A stretch of 64,000 bases of DNA from CAVXSP01 sp963764505 (GTDB lineage Bacteria > Acidobacteriota > Vicinamibacteria > Vicinamibacterales > SCN-69-37): positions 1,240,001 through 1,304,000 of the forward strand of contig CAVXSP010000001.1 of NCBI GenBank assembly GCA_963764505.1, in the 5' to 3' direction. The notes beneath the pieces were generated by a model that was given only the letters and a program-made list of their open reading frames with translations, was not told where the DNA came from and ran no database searches. This document shows, one piece after another, positions 8,827-18,571 of this stretch; within the stretch, counting starts at the first letter, position 1, and each line of letters opens with the position of its first letter. Made by a program: the position numbers and the translations under genes.

Positions 8827-9854
8827 TCAGGACGAGCGTGCCGGGTCCGCGCCAATCAGTCGGCGGGCGGCGACATGCGCGCCGTCGTCGCGCATGGCCA
8901 TGGCGATCGATCGGGCACGCAGCGCCGCAGCCCCGCCGGGTTCGAGGACGCGCTCGAGGGCGCCCCTCAGCGAGTCCGTCGTCGGCGTGCCGGGTGCGTG
9001 CGCGGTGCCGATGCCGAGCTGGTGGACGCGCTGCGCCCAGTAGTGCTGGTCATAGTGCTGCGGGATGACGACCTGCGGAACACCGGCTCGCGCAGCCGCC
9101 GTCGTGGTGCCCGCGCCGCCGTGATGGACGACGGCCGCGACCCGAGTGAACAGCGCCTGTTGATTGACCTCGCCGATCGCCAGACAGTCGGGTTGCTCGT
9201 CCACGGGCGACAGATCGGCCCAGCCGCGGGACACCACCGCGCGCCGCCGAAGCGCACGGGCGGAATCGATCATCACCCGGCTGAGGTGTTCCGGCGCGCG
9301 GACGCTGCCGAAGCCGAAGTAGACGGGCGGTTCGCCGGCGTCGAGGAACGCCTCCAGCTCGGGGGAGAGCGGACGCGCATCCGGCAGGATCCAGGCACCG
9401 GTCTGGAACACCGCCTGGTCAGCGGCGTCGGGCCAGGGTGCCAACGTCGGGTCGGCGGCCAGCCAGGGCCGGCTGGTCAGGATGTGACTGCGCGCGTCGC
9501 CGACCGGCGCCAGGCCCAGCGATGCCCGATGCGAGTTGAGCAGGCCGGCCCACCCGTCGTTCCACCGCCGCGCGTCCTGCGCCCAGAGCTCGCCGTAGTC
9601 TTCCATGACGGGCGCGGGAGCATCTCCGAGCACGGCCAGCACCGGTGGCGGGTGGCGACGCGATGGCAGAACGGCCGGGCAGTAGGCGACGAACACGTAC
9701 GGGATGCCCATCTTCTCCGCCACCGAGGGAGCGGCGATCTGGAGGGCCGTTGCGCCGACGATGACGTCGCAGCCCCGTCGCTGAGTCGACGGGCCAGCGC
9801 CACGAGCGGCTGTACATCGCCGCGCGACCCGATTGTCGATAGCAGCACGCGCAT
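8827..9854 (-). pseudogene. Glycosyltransferase family 1 (MGT/UGT type), internally deleted and frameshifted
   Basis: The start at 9854 encodes MRVLLSTIGSRGDVQPLVALARRL, the standard N-terminus of UGT-like glycosyltransferases. Near 9778 the frame changes, and the sequence resumes as GCDVIVGATALQIAAPSVAEKMG and runs intact to the stop, including the donor-site block VVHHGGAGTTTAAARAGVPQVVIP. In family members roughly 50-60 residues separate these two blocks; here they are adjacent, so an out-of-frame internal deletion is likely, not merely a base-call error. The acceptor-binding N-domain is damaged, so activity is doubtful. Convergent with the Rieske reductase. Confidence 0.75.
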
Positions 9855-10084
9855 CTGAAACTCCCGCCGGGCGGTTGCCGCGTCAGCGGATCCGGCCGTT
9901 GATGGACGTCCAGTCTGAGCCGGCGCTGTCGCTTGCCGCAAGTTCGCCCATGCGCGGTATGCTGAAGTCAGGGAAGGACGACGGCGGCCTCTCTCGCGTG
10001 TCGTCGTCAGCGCGCCCGGAGTCGCTGTCGCATCCGAACTCCGATCGTTCGAAGATTACCGAAACCGCTGATGGCGAGCATTTC

Positions 10085-12454
<2,370 letters not shown>

Positions 12455-12527
12455 GCGCGCGCGGACCGCGCGTGCGTCACGCGAGCAGCGCGGGCCGAGG
12501 GGCCCCCGCGAGCGAGCGTGTCGGGGG

Positions 12528-12548
12528 TCCGGGGGCAACGCCCCCGGA
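12528..12548. terminator. GC-rich 9-bp hairpin between convergent copA and kdpD genes
   Basis: TCCGGGGGC, loop AAC, then GCCCCCGGA: a perfect stem abutting the kdpD-like stop codon. There is no T-run, but the position between convergent genes suits a terminator. It belongs to a dispersed family also seen at 42224 and 49185. Confidence 0.6.
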
Positions 12549-13682
12549 TCAAATCTCATTCAGCGGGACCACCTGCACGGCGGCGTCCCGCACTTCCTCC
12601 AGGAACCGGTTGAGCGTCGACCCCTTGAGCAGGATCTCGAGGCGGGTGCGGGCGGTCTGCCCGAAGATGACGTGCGTGATGCCTTCGCGCTTCGCGAAGG
12701 CGATCAGCCCGTCGGCGGCCCGGTCGGCCTTGACGCGGACCACGGTGGCGCCGAGCGACTCGGCGAGCTCGATGTTGCGCGCGAGCGAGGCGCGGCTCGT
12801 CGCGGCGTGCCGCGCCTCGGTGGGCGTGTCGACGTAGACCGCGTACCACCGCGCGCCCAGCCGCGCGGCGATCCGGGCGCCGGCACGGATCACGCGCGGC
12901 GCCGCTTCGTTCGAGCTCATGCACACCATGATGCGCTCGGGAATGAGCGCCGGTTCGAGGCCTTCGCGCTGCCGGTAGGTCGCGGCCTTCTCGGCGACTT
13001 CGTCCGCGACGGCGCGGAGCGCCAGCTCCCGCAGCGTCGAGAGATTGCCCACGCGGAAGAAGTTGCCGAGCGCCTGCTCGATCTTCTCGGGACCGTAGAC
13101 CTTCCCTTCGCGCAGGCGCGACCGCAGTTCTTCGACGGTCGTGTCGACGTTGATGACTTCGTCCGCCCGGTCGAGGAACGTATCCGGAATCGTCTCGCGC
13201 ACGCGCACGCCGGTCACGCGTCCGACGGCGTCGTTCAGCGTCTCGAGGTGCTGGATGTTGACCGCGGTCATGACGCTGATGCCGTGCTCCAGCAGCTCGA
13301 GCACATCTTCATAGCGCTTCTCGTGCCGGGAGCCCGGCGCATTCGAATGCGCGAGCTCGTCGACGACGCACAACTGCGGCTTGCGGGCGAGAACCGCGTC
13401 GAGGTCCATTTCCTCGAGCGTGACGCCCTTGTAGGGGATCCGCCGCCTGGGCACGATCTCGAGGTCGCGGACGAGCGCGTCGGTCTCGGCCCGCCCGTAG
13501 GTCTCGACAAGACCGACGACGACGTCGAGCCCGCGCCGGCGCAGCGCGTGCGCCTCCTGCAGCATCGTGTACGTCTTGCCGACGCCCGGTGCCGCGCCGA
13601 TGTATACGCGCAGCCGCGGGCGCTCGGTCGCCTGGATCTTCGCCAGGAGCTGGTCCGCGGTCGGCCGCTCGACTGACGCCAC
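12549..13682 (-). CDS. kdpD: Truncated KdpD: osmosensitive K+ sensor domain plus Usp domain, no kinase
   Basis: 377 residues. The N-terminal KdpD sensor domain has a Walker-A-like GAAPGVGKT at 29-37, then CVVDELAHSNAPGSRHEKR and VNIQHLETLND, all diagnostic. A universal-stress-like domain follows from about residue 245 (RIMVCMSSNEAAPRVIRAG), ending with LLKGSTLNRFL. The DUF4118 membrane segment and histidine kinase of full-length KdpD are absent. A DUF4118 kinase is encoded separately at 22822-24337. It is divergent from the kdp operon across about 100 bases. Known short KdpD forms can still regulate Kdp, so a sensor role is plausible. Confidence 0.9.
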   Translation of the reverse strand: MASVERPTADQLLAKIQATERPRLRVYIGAAPGVGKTYTMLQEAHALRRRGLDVVVGLVETYGRAETDALVRDLEIVPRRRIPYKGVTLEEMDLDAVLARKPQLCVVDELAHSNAPGSRHEKRYEDVLELLEHGISVMTAVNIQHLETLNDAVGRVTGVRVRETIPDTFLDRADEVINVDTTVEELRSRLREGKVYGPEKIEQALGNFFRVGNLSTLRELALRAVADEVAEKAATYRQREGLEPALIPERIMVCMSSNEAAPRVIRAGARIAARLGARWYAVYVDTPTEARHAATSRASLARNIELAESLGATVVRVKADRAADGLIAFAKREGITHVIFGQTARTRLEILLKGSTLNRFLEEVRDAAVQVVPLNEI

Positions 13683-13721
13683 GACGCCAGCTTACTGCGG
13701 CGATCGGCCGCCTCGCCCCGC

Positions 13722-13749
13722 TTTACGGCTTTTTGACGGACTTTCAGCG
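13722..13749 (+). promoter_or_regulatory. Candidate KdpE site: T-rich phased repeats upstream of the kdp operon
   Basis: TTTACGGCTTTTTGACGG followed by ACTTTCAGCG: three TTT-led half-sites about 10-11 bases apart, one helical turn, in otherwise GC-rich DNA. Such phasing is typical of OmpR/PhoB-family sites. A related TTACGGATTTTTTAGG stands before the kinase gene (24361-24378, minus strand). Binding is inferred. Confidence 0.4.
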
Positions 13750-13783
13750 CCTTCGTTGCAAACCGATGGGCGAGCATGGAGTC

Positions 13784-13957
13784 ATGAGGACGCCGACCAC
13801 ACGGTGGATGCTCGCCGGTGCGATCGTCGGGATTGCCGGTCTGGCGGTCCTGATCGCGCTCGCCCCGGTCTGGATGGACTTTGCGGTGACAGTGGCGCTG
13901 GCCTGCGGCTGGTGCGCCATGCTCGAACCCGGACGCGGCACACACAAGGCCGCGTGA
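13784..13957 (+). CDS. Small two-helix membrane protein ahead of kdpF
   Basis: 57 codons from ATG 13784 (an in-frame ATG also exists at 13766). The protein is almost entirely two hydrophobic segments: WMLAGAIVGIAGLAVLIAL and MDFAVTVALACGWCAML, ending in a short charged tail. It lies between the kdp promoter region and two further tiny membrane proteins, 11 bases before the next, so it is probably the first gene of the kdp operon. No family is recognised. Confidence 0.5.
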   Translation: MRTPTTRWMLAGAIVGIAGLAVLIALAPVWMDFAVTVALACGWCAMLEPGRGTHKAA

Positions 13958-13968
13958 GACGGAAGACA

Positions 13969-14052
13969 ATGCTGTTGCTCGGCATGATCGCGCTCGGTCT
14001 CGTCACTTTCGCCGCGCTGTTCGCGTTCAACGAGCTGTGCGGTCGCGTGTAG
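13969..14052 (+). CDS. 27-residue single-helix membrane peptide in the kdp operon
   Basis: MLLLGMIALGLVTFAALFAF then NELCGRV: one transmembrane helix with a Cys-containing polar end. Tiny single-pass peptides ending in a C-E/G-R-L/V pattern often precede kdpF in other phyla (recalled from memory, not searched). It lies nine bases from the kdpF start, which fits translational coupling. It may be an accessory subunit of the Kdp complex. Confidence 0.5.
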   Translation: MLLLGMIALGLVTFAALFAFNELCGRV

Positions 14053-14060
14053 GTGATGCC

Positions 14061-14141
14061 ATGGGCATGCTGATGTTGATCGTGAGCGGGCTGGTCGGCG
14101 CGTATTTGATGTACGCGATGCTGCGGCCCGAGCGCTTCTGA
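14061..14141 (+). CDS. kdpF: KdpF small subunit of the K+-transporting ATPase
   Basis: 26 residues: one helix MLMLIVSGLVGAYLMYAML followed by RPERF. The helix and the C-terminal RPE(R/K)F are typical of KdpF, the lipid-like stabilising subunit of KdpFABC. It sits ten bases before the kdpA GTG. Confidence 0.85.
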   Translation: MGMLMLIVSGLVGAYLMYAMLRPERF

Positions 14142-14150
14142 GGTGTCGCC

Positions 14151-15860
14151 GTGGGTCTGGAGTTCACTGCTGTCGCGTTCGCGATCGTCCTCACGATCGC
14201 GACCAGTATTCCGCTCGGCCGGTACATGGCGCGCGTGTTCACGGGGCAGCGCACCTGGCTCGATCCCGTCCTGAGTCCGATCGAGCGCGGCATCCTGCGC
14301 CTGCTTGGCGTCGATCCGGCCGAACAACAGGACTGGAAACAGTATGGCCGGTCGCTGCTGACCTCCAACGTGGTCATGTGGATCGCCACCTTCGCGATCG
14401 TCTCCGTCCAGAAGCACCTGCCGCTCAACCCGGACGGCATCGGCGACATGGAGCCGACGCTGGCGTTCAACACGATCTCGAGCTTCGTGACCAACACGAA
14501 CCTGCAGCACTACAGCGGGGAGACGGGCTTGTCGTACCTCTCCCAGATCGTGGTGATCACGTTCCTGCAATTCGTGACGGCGGCGACGGGCGTGGCCGCG
14601 TGCGTGGCCATCATCCGCGGGCTCGGCGGCAACCGGCTGAAGACGCTGGGGAGCTTCTACGTCGATCTGACGCGTGCCACGCTGCGCGTCTTCCTGCCGC
14701 TGGCCCTGGTGCTCGGCGTGATCCTGATGTGGCAGGGCACGCCGATGACCTTCCAGGGCGCCGCGACGGCGACGACCGTCGAAGGCGCGCCCCAGACCAT
14801 CGCGCGCGGTGTCGTCGCGGCGGAGGTTGCCATCAAGCAGCTCGGCACGAACGGCGGCGGATACTTCGGGCCGAACTCCACCCACCCGTACGAGAATCCC
14901 ACGCCGGCGTCGAACCTGGCCGAGACGTGGTCGATCCTGGTGATCCCGATGGCGATGGTCTGGACGTTCGGGTACATGGTGCAGCGCCGCCGTCTCGCCA
15001 TCGTGATCTTCGCGACGATGCTGGCGGTGTACGTGCCGATGGTGATCGTCGGCGTCGCCCAGGAGGCCCGCGGCAACACGGCAATCACCGCCATGGGCGT
15101 CGATCAGTCGACGGGGTCGATGGAAGGCAAGGAAGTGCGGTTCGGTGCGGGGCTTTCGGCGCTCTGGGCCGTGTCGACGACGGTCACGTCGAACGGCTCG
15201 GTGAACGCGATGCACGACTCGCTGACGCCGCTCGGCGGCCTGATGCCGCTGATCGGCATGTGGCTGAACAACATCTTCGGCGGCGTCGGCGTGGGCTTCA
15301 TCAACATGCTGATCTTCGTCATCGTGGCCGTGTTCGTGGCGGGGATGATGATCGGCCGCACGCCCGAGTTCGTCGGCAAGAAGGTCGAGGGCAAGGAGAT
15401 GAAGCTGGCGAGCCTCGCGCTTCTCTGGCATCCGCTGGCGATCCTGGTCGGGACGGCCATCGCCTCCTACGTATGGGTGCACACGGCCGATCCCGGCACC
15501 AGCCTGGCGTGGCTGAAGAATCCAGGGCCGCACGGCTTCTCGGAGATGCTGTACGAGTTCTCCTCGGCGACGGCCAACAACGGATCGGGCTTCGAGGGTT
15601 TGGGCGACAACACGCCGTTCTGGAACATCTCGTGCGGCCTCGTCATGCTGCTGAGCCGGTACATCCCAATCCTCGCGCCGCTGGCGCTGGCTGGATTTCT
15701 CGCCGCCAAGCCCGCGTCGCCGGAGACGAGCGGCACGCTGCGGGCCGATACCGGCACGTTCGGGTTCACATTGTGGGCGGTGATCGTGATTCTGGGCCTG
15801 CTCATGTTCATGCCGGTCGCGGTGCTCGGGCCGATCGCCGAGTATCTCGCGATGCGGTGA
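14151..15860 (+). CDS. kdpA: K+-transporting ATPase subunit A (KdpA)
   Basis: 569 residues from a GTG start, matching the normal KdpA length. It forms the K+-selective channel subunit in the inner membrane. Selectivity-loop features are visible: SSFVTNTNLQHYSGE in the first repeat, GTNGGGYFGPNSTHPYENPT in the second, STTVTSNGSVNAMHDS in the third and SSATANNGSGFEGL in the fourth. These provide the four pore-lining glycine motifs. The gene sits inside kdpF-A-C-B, eight bases before kdpC. Confidence 0.97.
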   Translation: MGLEFTAVAFAIVLTIATSIPLGRYMARVFTGQRTWLDPVLSPIERGILRLLGVDPAEQQDWKQYGRSLLTSNVVMWIATFAIVSVQKHLPLNPDGIGDMEPTLAFNTISSFVTNTNLQHYSGETGLSYLSQIVVITFLQFVTAATGVAACVAIIRGLGGNRLKTLGSFYVDLTRATLRVFLPLALVLGVILMWQGTPMTFQGAATATTVEGAPQTIARGVVAAEVAIKQLGTNGGGYFGPNSTHPYENPTPASNLAETWSILVIPMAMVWTFGYMVQRRRLAIVIFATMLAVYVPMVIVGVAQEARGNTAITAMGVDQSTGSMEGKEVRFGAGLSALWAVSTTVTSNGSVNAMHDSLTPLGGLMPLIGMWLNNIFGGVGVGFINMLIFVIVAVFVAGMMIGRTPEFVGKKVEGKEMKLASLALLWHPLAILVGTAIASYVWVHTADPGTSLAWLKNPGPHGFSEMLYEFSSATANNGSGFEGLGDNTPFWNISCGLVMLLSRYIPILAPLALAGFLAAKPASPETSGTLRADTGTFGFTLWAVIVILGLLMFMPVAVLGPIAEYLAMR

Positions 15861-15868
15861 GGCGCCTC

Positions 15869-16444
15869 ATGTTCACCGAGCTCAAGCGCGGAGTCCTGTT
15901 CACGCTCGTGATGATGGCCCTCACGGTTGGGTATCACGGCCTCCTGTGGGGCGTCGGCCGCGGAGTGTTTCCCGCGCAGGCGGAGGGCAGCCTGATTCGC
16001 CGCGCCGACGGCGCGGTCATCGGCTCGCGCCTCATCGCCCAGAAGTTCACCCGCGACGAGTACTTCCAGCCCCGGCCGTCCGCGGTCGACTACAACGCGG
16101 CGTCCACCGGCGGCAGCAACTACGGCCCATCGAACCCGGAACATCTGAAGCTCGTCCGCGAACGAGTGGCCGACGTGACGAAGCGCGAGGGCGCTGCCGC
16201 CAGTCAGGTCCCGTCCGAGCTCGTCACCGCCAGCGGCGGCGGTTTGGATCCCGACATCCCTCCGGAGGCCGCCGAGCTGCAGGCGCCGCGTGTGGCGCGC
16301 GCCCGCGGCATCGACGTCGCACGAGTGCGAGCGCTGATCCGCGCGCACACGGCCCCGCCGGCGCTCGGGTTTCTCGGACGCGCGCGCGTGAACGTGCTCG
16401 AGCTGAACCTGGCGCTCGACGCCGCGTTCGGCGTTCGCAAGTAG
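15869..16444 (+). CDS. kdpC: K+-transporting ATPase subunit C (KdpC)
   Basis: 191 residues. An N-terminal membrane anchor (VLFTLVMMALTVGYHGLLWGVG) is followed by the family blocks GSRLIAQKFTRDEYFQPRPSA, YNAASTGGSNYGPSNP and TASGGGLDPDIPPEAA, and ends with LNLALDA. KdpC bridges KdpA and KdpB and raises ATP affinity. Unusually it precedes kdpB here, giving order F-A-C-B rather than the common F-A-B-C. It starts eight bases after kdpA. Confidence 0.96.
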   Translation: MFTELKRGVLFTLVMMALTVGYHGLLWGVGRGVFPAQAEGSLIRRADGAVIGSRLIAQKFTRDEYFQPRPSAVDYNAASTGGSNYGPSNPEHLKLVRERVADVTKREGAAASQVPSELVTASGGGLDPDIPPEAAELQAPRVARARGIDVARVRALIRAHTAPPALGFLGRARVNVLELNLALDAAFGVRK

Positions 16445-16455
16445 GAGAGGACGTC

Positions 16456-18495
16456 ATGACCGATCGCGCGCGCACCACTTCGCTCTGGGATCCGACCATC
16501 ACGCGCCAGGCGATCGTGGATTCGCTGAGGAAGCTCGATCCGCGTGTGCAGTTCAACAACCCGGTGATGTTCATCGTCGAGATCGGCAGCGCCATCACGA
16601 CGGGTGTCTGGATCAGGGAGCTGCTCTCGCGTACCGGCCACCCGCTGTTCACCGGCCAGGTGGCCTGCTGGCTGTGGTTCACGGTGATCTTCGCCAACTT
16701 CGCCGAGGCGATGGCCGAAGGGCGCGGCAAGGCGCAGGCCGCCACGCTCCGGAAGGCGAAGGCGGAGACGACGGCGACGCGCGTCCGCGACGGCCGTAGC
16801 GAGGTCGTGCCGGCGACGTCGCTGCGCGCCGGCGACATCGTCCGCGTCGTCTCCGGCCAGTTCATCCCCGGCGACGGGGAGATCGTCGAGGGCGTCGCGA
16901 GCGTGGACGAGTCGGCCATCACCGGCGAGTCCGCACCCGTCATCCGCGAGGCCGGCGGGGACCGTTCGGCCGTCACCGGCGGCACGCGCGTGCTGTCGGA
17001 CTGGATCGTCGTCCGGATCACGTCGAACCCGGGCGAGACCTTCCTGGACCGGATGATCGCGCTCGTCGAGGGTGCCGAGCGCCAGAAGACGCCGAACGAG
17101 ATCGCGCTCAACATCCTGCTCGCCGTTCTCACGCTCGTGTTCCTGCTCGTCGTCGTGACGCTCCAGCCCTTCGCGGAGTATGCGGGGACGACCGTGTCCG
17201 TGCCGGTGCTCATCTCGCTGCTCGTCTGTCTGATCCCGACGACGATCGGCGCCCTGATCTCGGCGATCGGAATTGCCGGGATGGATCGGCTGGTTCAGCG
17301 GAACGTGCTGGCAATGTCGGGCCGGGCGGTCGAGGCGGCCGGCGACGTGGACACGCTCCTGCTCGACAAGACCGGTACGATCACGTTCGGCAACCGGCAG
17401 GCTTCCGAGTTCGTGCCGCTGCCGGGCGTGTCCCACGAGACGCTCGCCGACGCCGCGCAGCTCGCCTCGCTCGCCGACGAGACGCCCGAGGGCCGATCGA
17501 TCGTCGTGCTGGCCAAGGACAAGTACGGCATCCGCGGCCGCGAGATGGCCGAGCGCGAGGCCACGTTCGTGCCGTTCACGGCCCAGACGCGGATGTCCGG
17601 CATCGACCTCGGCGGCCGCGAGATCCGGAAGGGCGCGGGGGACGCGATGACGGCCTACGTCGAGAGCCATGGCGGCAAGGCGCCGGGCGAGCTCCGGGCG
17701 ATCGTCGACCGCATCGCCCGGTCCGGGGGCACGCCGCTCGTCGTCGCGGAGAACGGCCGGCCGCTCGGCGTCGTTCACCTCAAGGACATCGTGAAGGGCG
17801 GCATCCGGGAGCGCTTCGCCCAGTTGCGGGCGATGGGCATCCGCACGGTCATGATCACCGGCGACAATCCGCTGACCGCCGCGTCGATTGCGGCCGAGGC
17901 AGGCGTCGACGACTTCCTCGCCCAGGCCACGCCCGAAGACAAGATGCGCCTGATCAAGAAGGAGCAGGCCGAAGGCAAGCTCGTCGCCATGACCGGCGAC
18001 GGCACGAACGACGCGCCGGCGCTGGCCCAGGCCGACGTCGGCGTGGCCATGAACACCGGCACGATGGCCGCGAAGGAAGCCGGCAACATGGTCGATCTCG
18101 ATTCGAGCCCGACCAAGCTCATCGAGATCGTCGAGATCGGGAAACAGCTGCTCATGACCCGCGGGGCCCTGACGACGTTCTCGATTGCGAACGACGTCGC
18201 GAAGTACTTCGCCATCATCCCGGCCATGTTCATGCTGGCGCTGCCGCAGGTGGCCGTGCTCAACATCATGAGACTGGCCACGCCCGAGTCCGCCATCCTT
18301 TCCGCGGTCATCTTCAATGCCGTGGTCATCGTCGGCCTCATTCCCCTGGCGCTGCGCGGGATCGCCTACCGGCCGATGGGCGCCGCGGCGATCCTCAGGC
18401 GCAATCTCCTCGTCTACGGTATCGGCGGCATCCTGGCGCCGTTTGCCGGCATCAAGCTGATCGATCTGATGGTCACGGCCCTGCACCTCGTCTAG
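16456..18495 (+). CDS. kdpB: K+-transporting ATPase subunit B (KdpB)
   Basis: 679 residues, the normal size. P-type ATPase motifs: TGESAPV in the actuator domain (about 156-162), phosphorylated D304 in DKTGTIT, KGAGDAM in the nucleotide domain, ITGDNPLTA and GDGTNDAPALAQADVGVAMN. The catalytic subunit hydrolyses ATP to drive K+ uptake through KdpA. The start ATG 16456 has AGGAGAGG seven bases upstream, a strong ribosome site. Regulation by KdpE is expected, with kdpE at 22103 separated by the MgtE-fusion gene. Confidence 0.97.
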   Translation: MTDRARTTSLWDPTITRQAIVDSLRKLDPRVQFNNPVMFIVEIGSAITTGVWIRELLSRTGHPLFTGQVACWLWFTVIFANFAEAMAEGRGKAQAATLRKAKAETTATRVRDGRSEVVPATSLRAGDIVRVVSGQFIPGDGEIVEGVASVDESAITGESAPVIREAGGDRSAVTGGTRVLSDWIVVRITSNPGETFLDRMIALVEGAERQKTPNEIALNILLAVLTLVFLLVVVTLQPFAEYAGTTVSVPVLISLLVCLIPTTIGALISAIGIAGMDRLVQRNVLAMSGRAVEAAGDVDTLLLDKTGTITFGNRQASEFVPLPGVSHETLADAAQLASLADETPEGRSIVVLAKDKYGIRGREMAEREATFVPFTAQTRMSGIDLGGREIRKGAGDAMTAYVESHGGKAPGELRAIVDRIARSGGTPLVVAENGRPLGVVHLKDIVKGGIRERFAQLRAMGIRTVMITGDNPLTAASIAAEAGVDDFLAQATPEDKMRLIKKEQAEGKLVAMTGDGTNDAPALAQADVGVAMNTGTMAAKEAGNMVDLDSSPTKLIEIVEIGKQLLMTRGALTTFSIANDVAKYFAIIPAMFMLALPQVAVLNIMRLATPESAILSAVIFNAVVIVGLIPLALRGIAYRPMGAAAILRRNLLVYGIGGILAPFAGIKLIDLMVTALHLV

Positions 18496-18544
18496 CCCAG
18501 AGCCCAGAGCCCAGAGCCCAGAGCCCAAAGCCCGTAGCCCCAAC
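18496..18544. repeat. Seven tandem heptamers directly after kdpB
   Basis: Starting at the base after the kdpB stop: four exact CCCAGAG units, then CCCAAAG, CCCGTAG and CCCCAAC. The same heptamer family, in inverted arms, lies between tig and clpP (49903-49969). Confidence 0.9.
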
Positions 18545-18571
18545 TCCGCCGCGCGTAGACAATAGAGCGCG

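Noticed and set aside
18496..18544. CCCAGAG array as a CRISPR
   Set aside because: Units are 7 bases without spacers.
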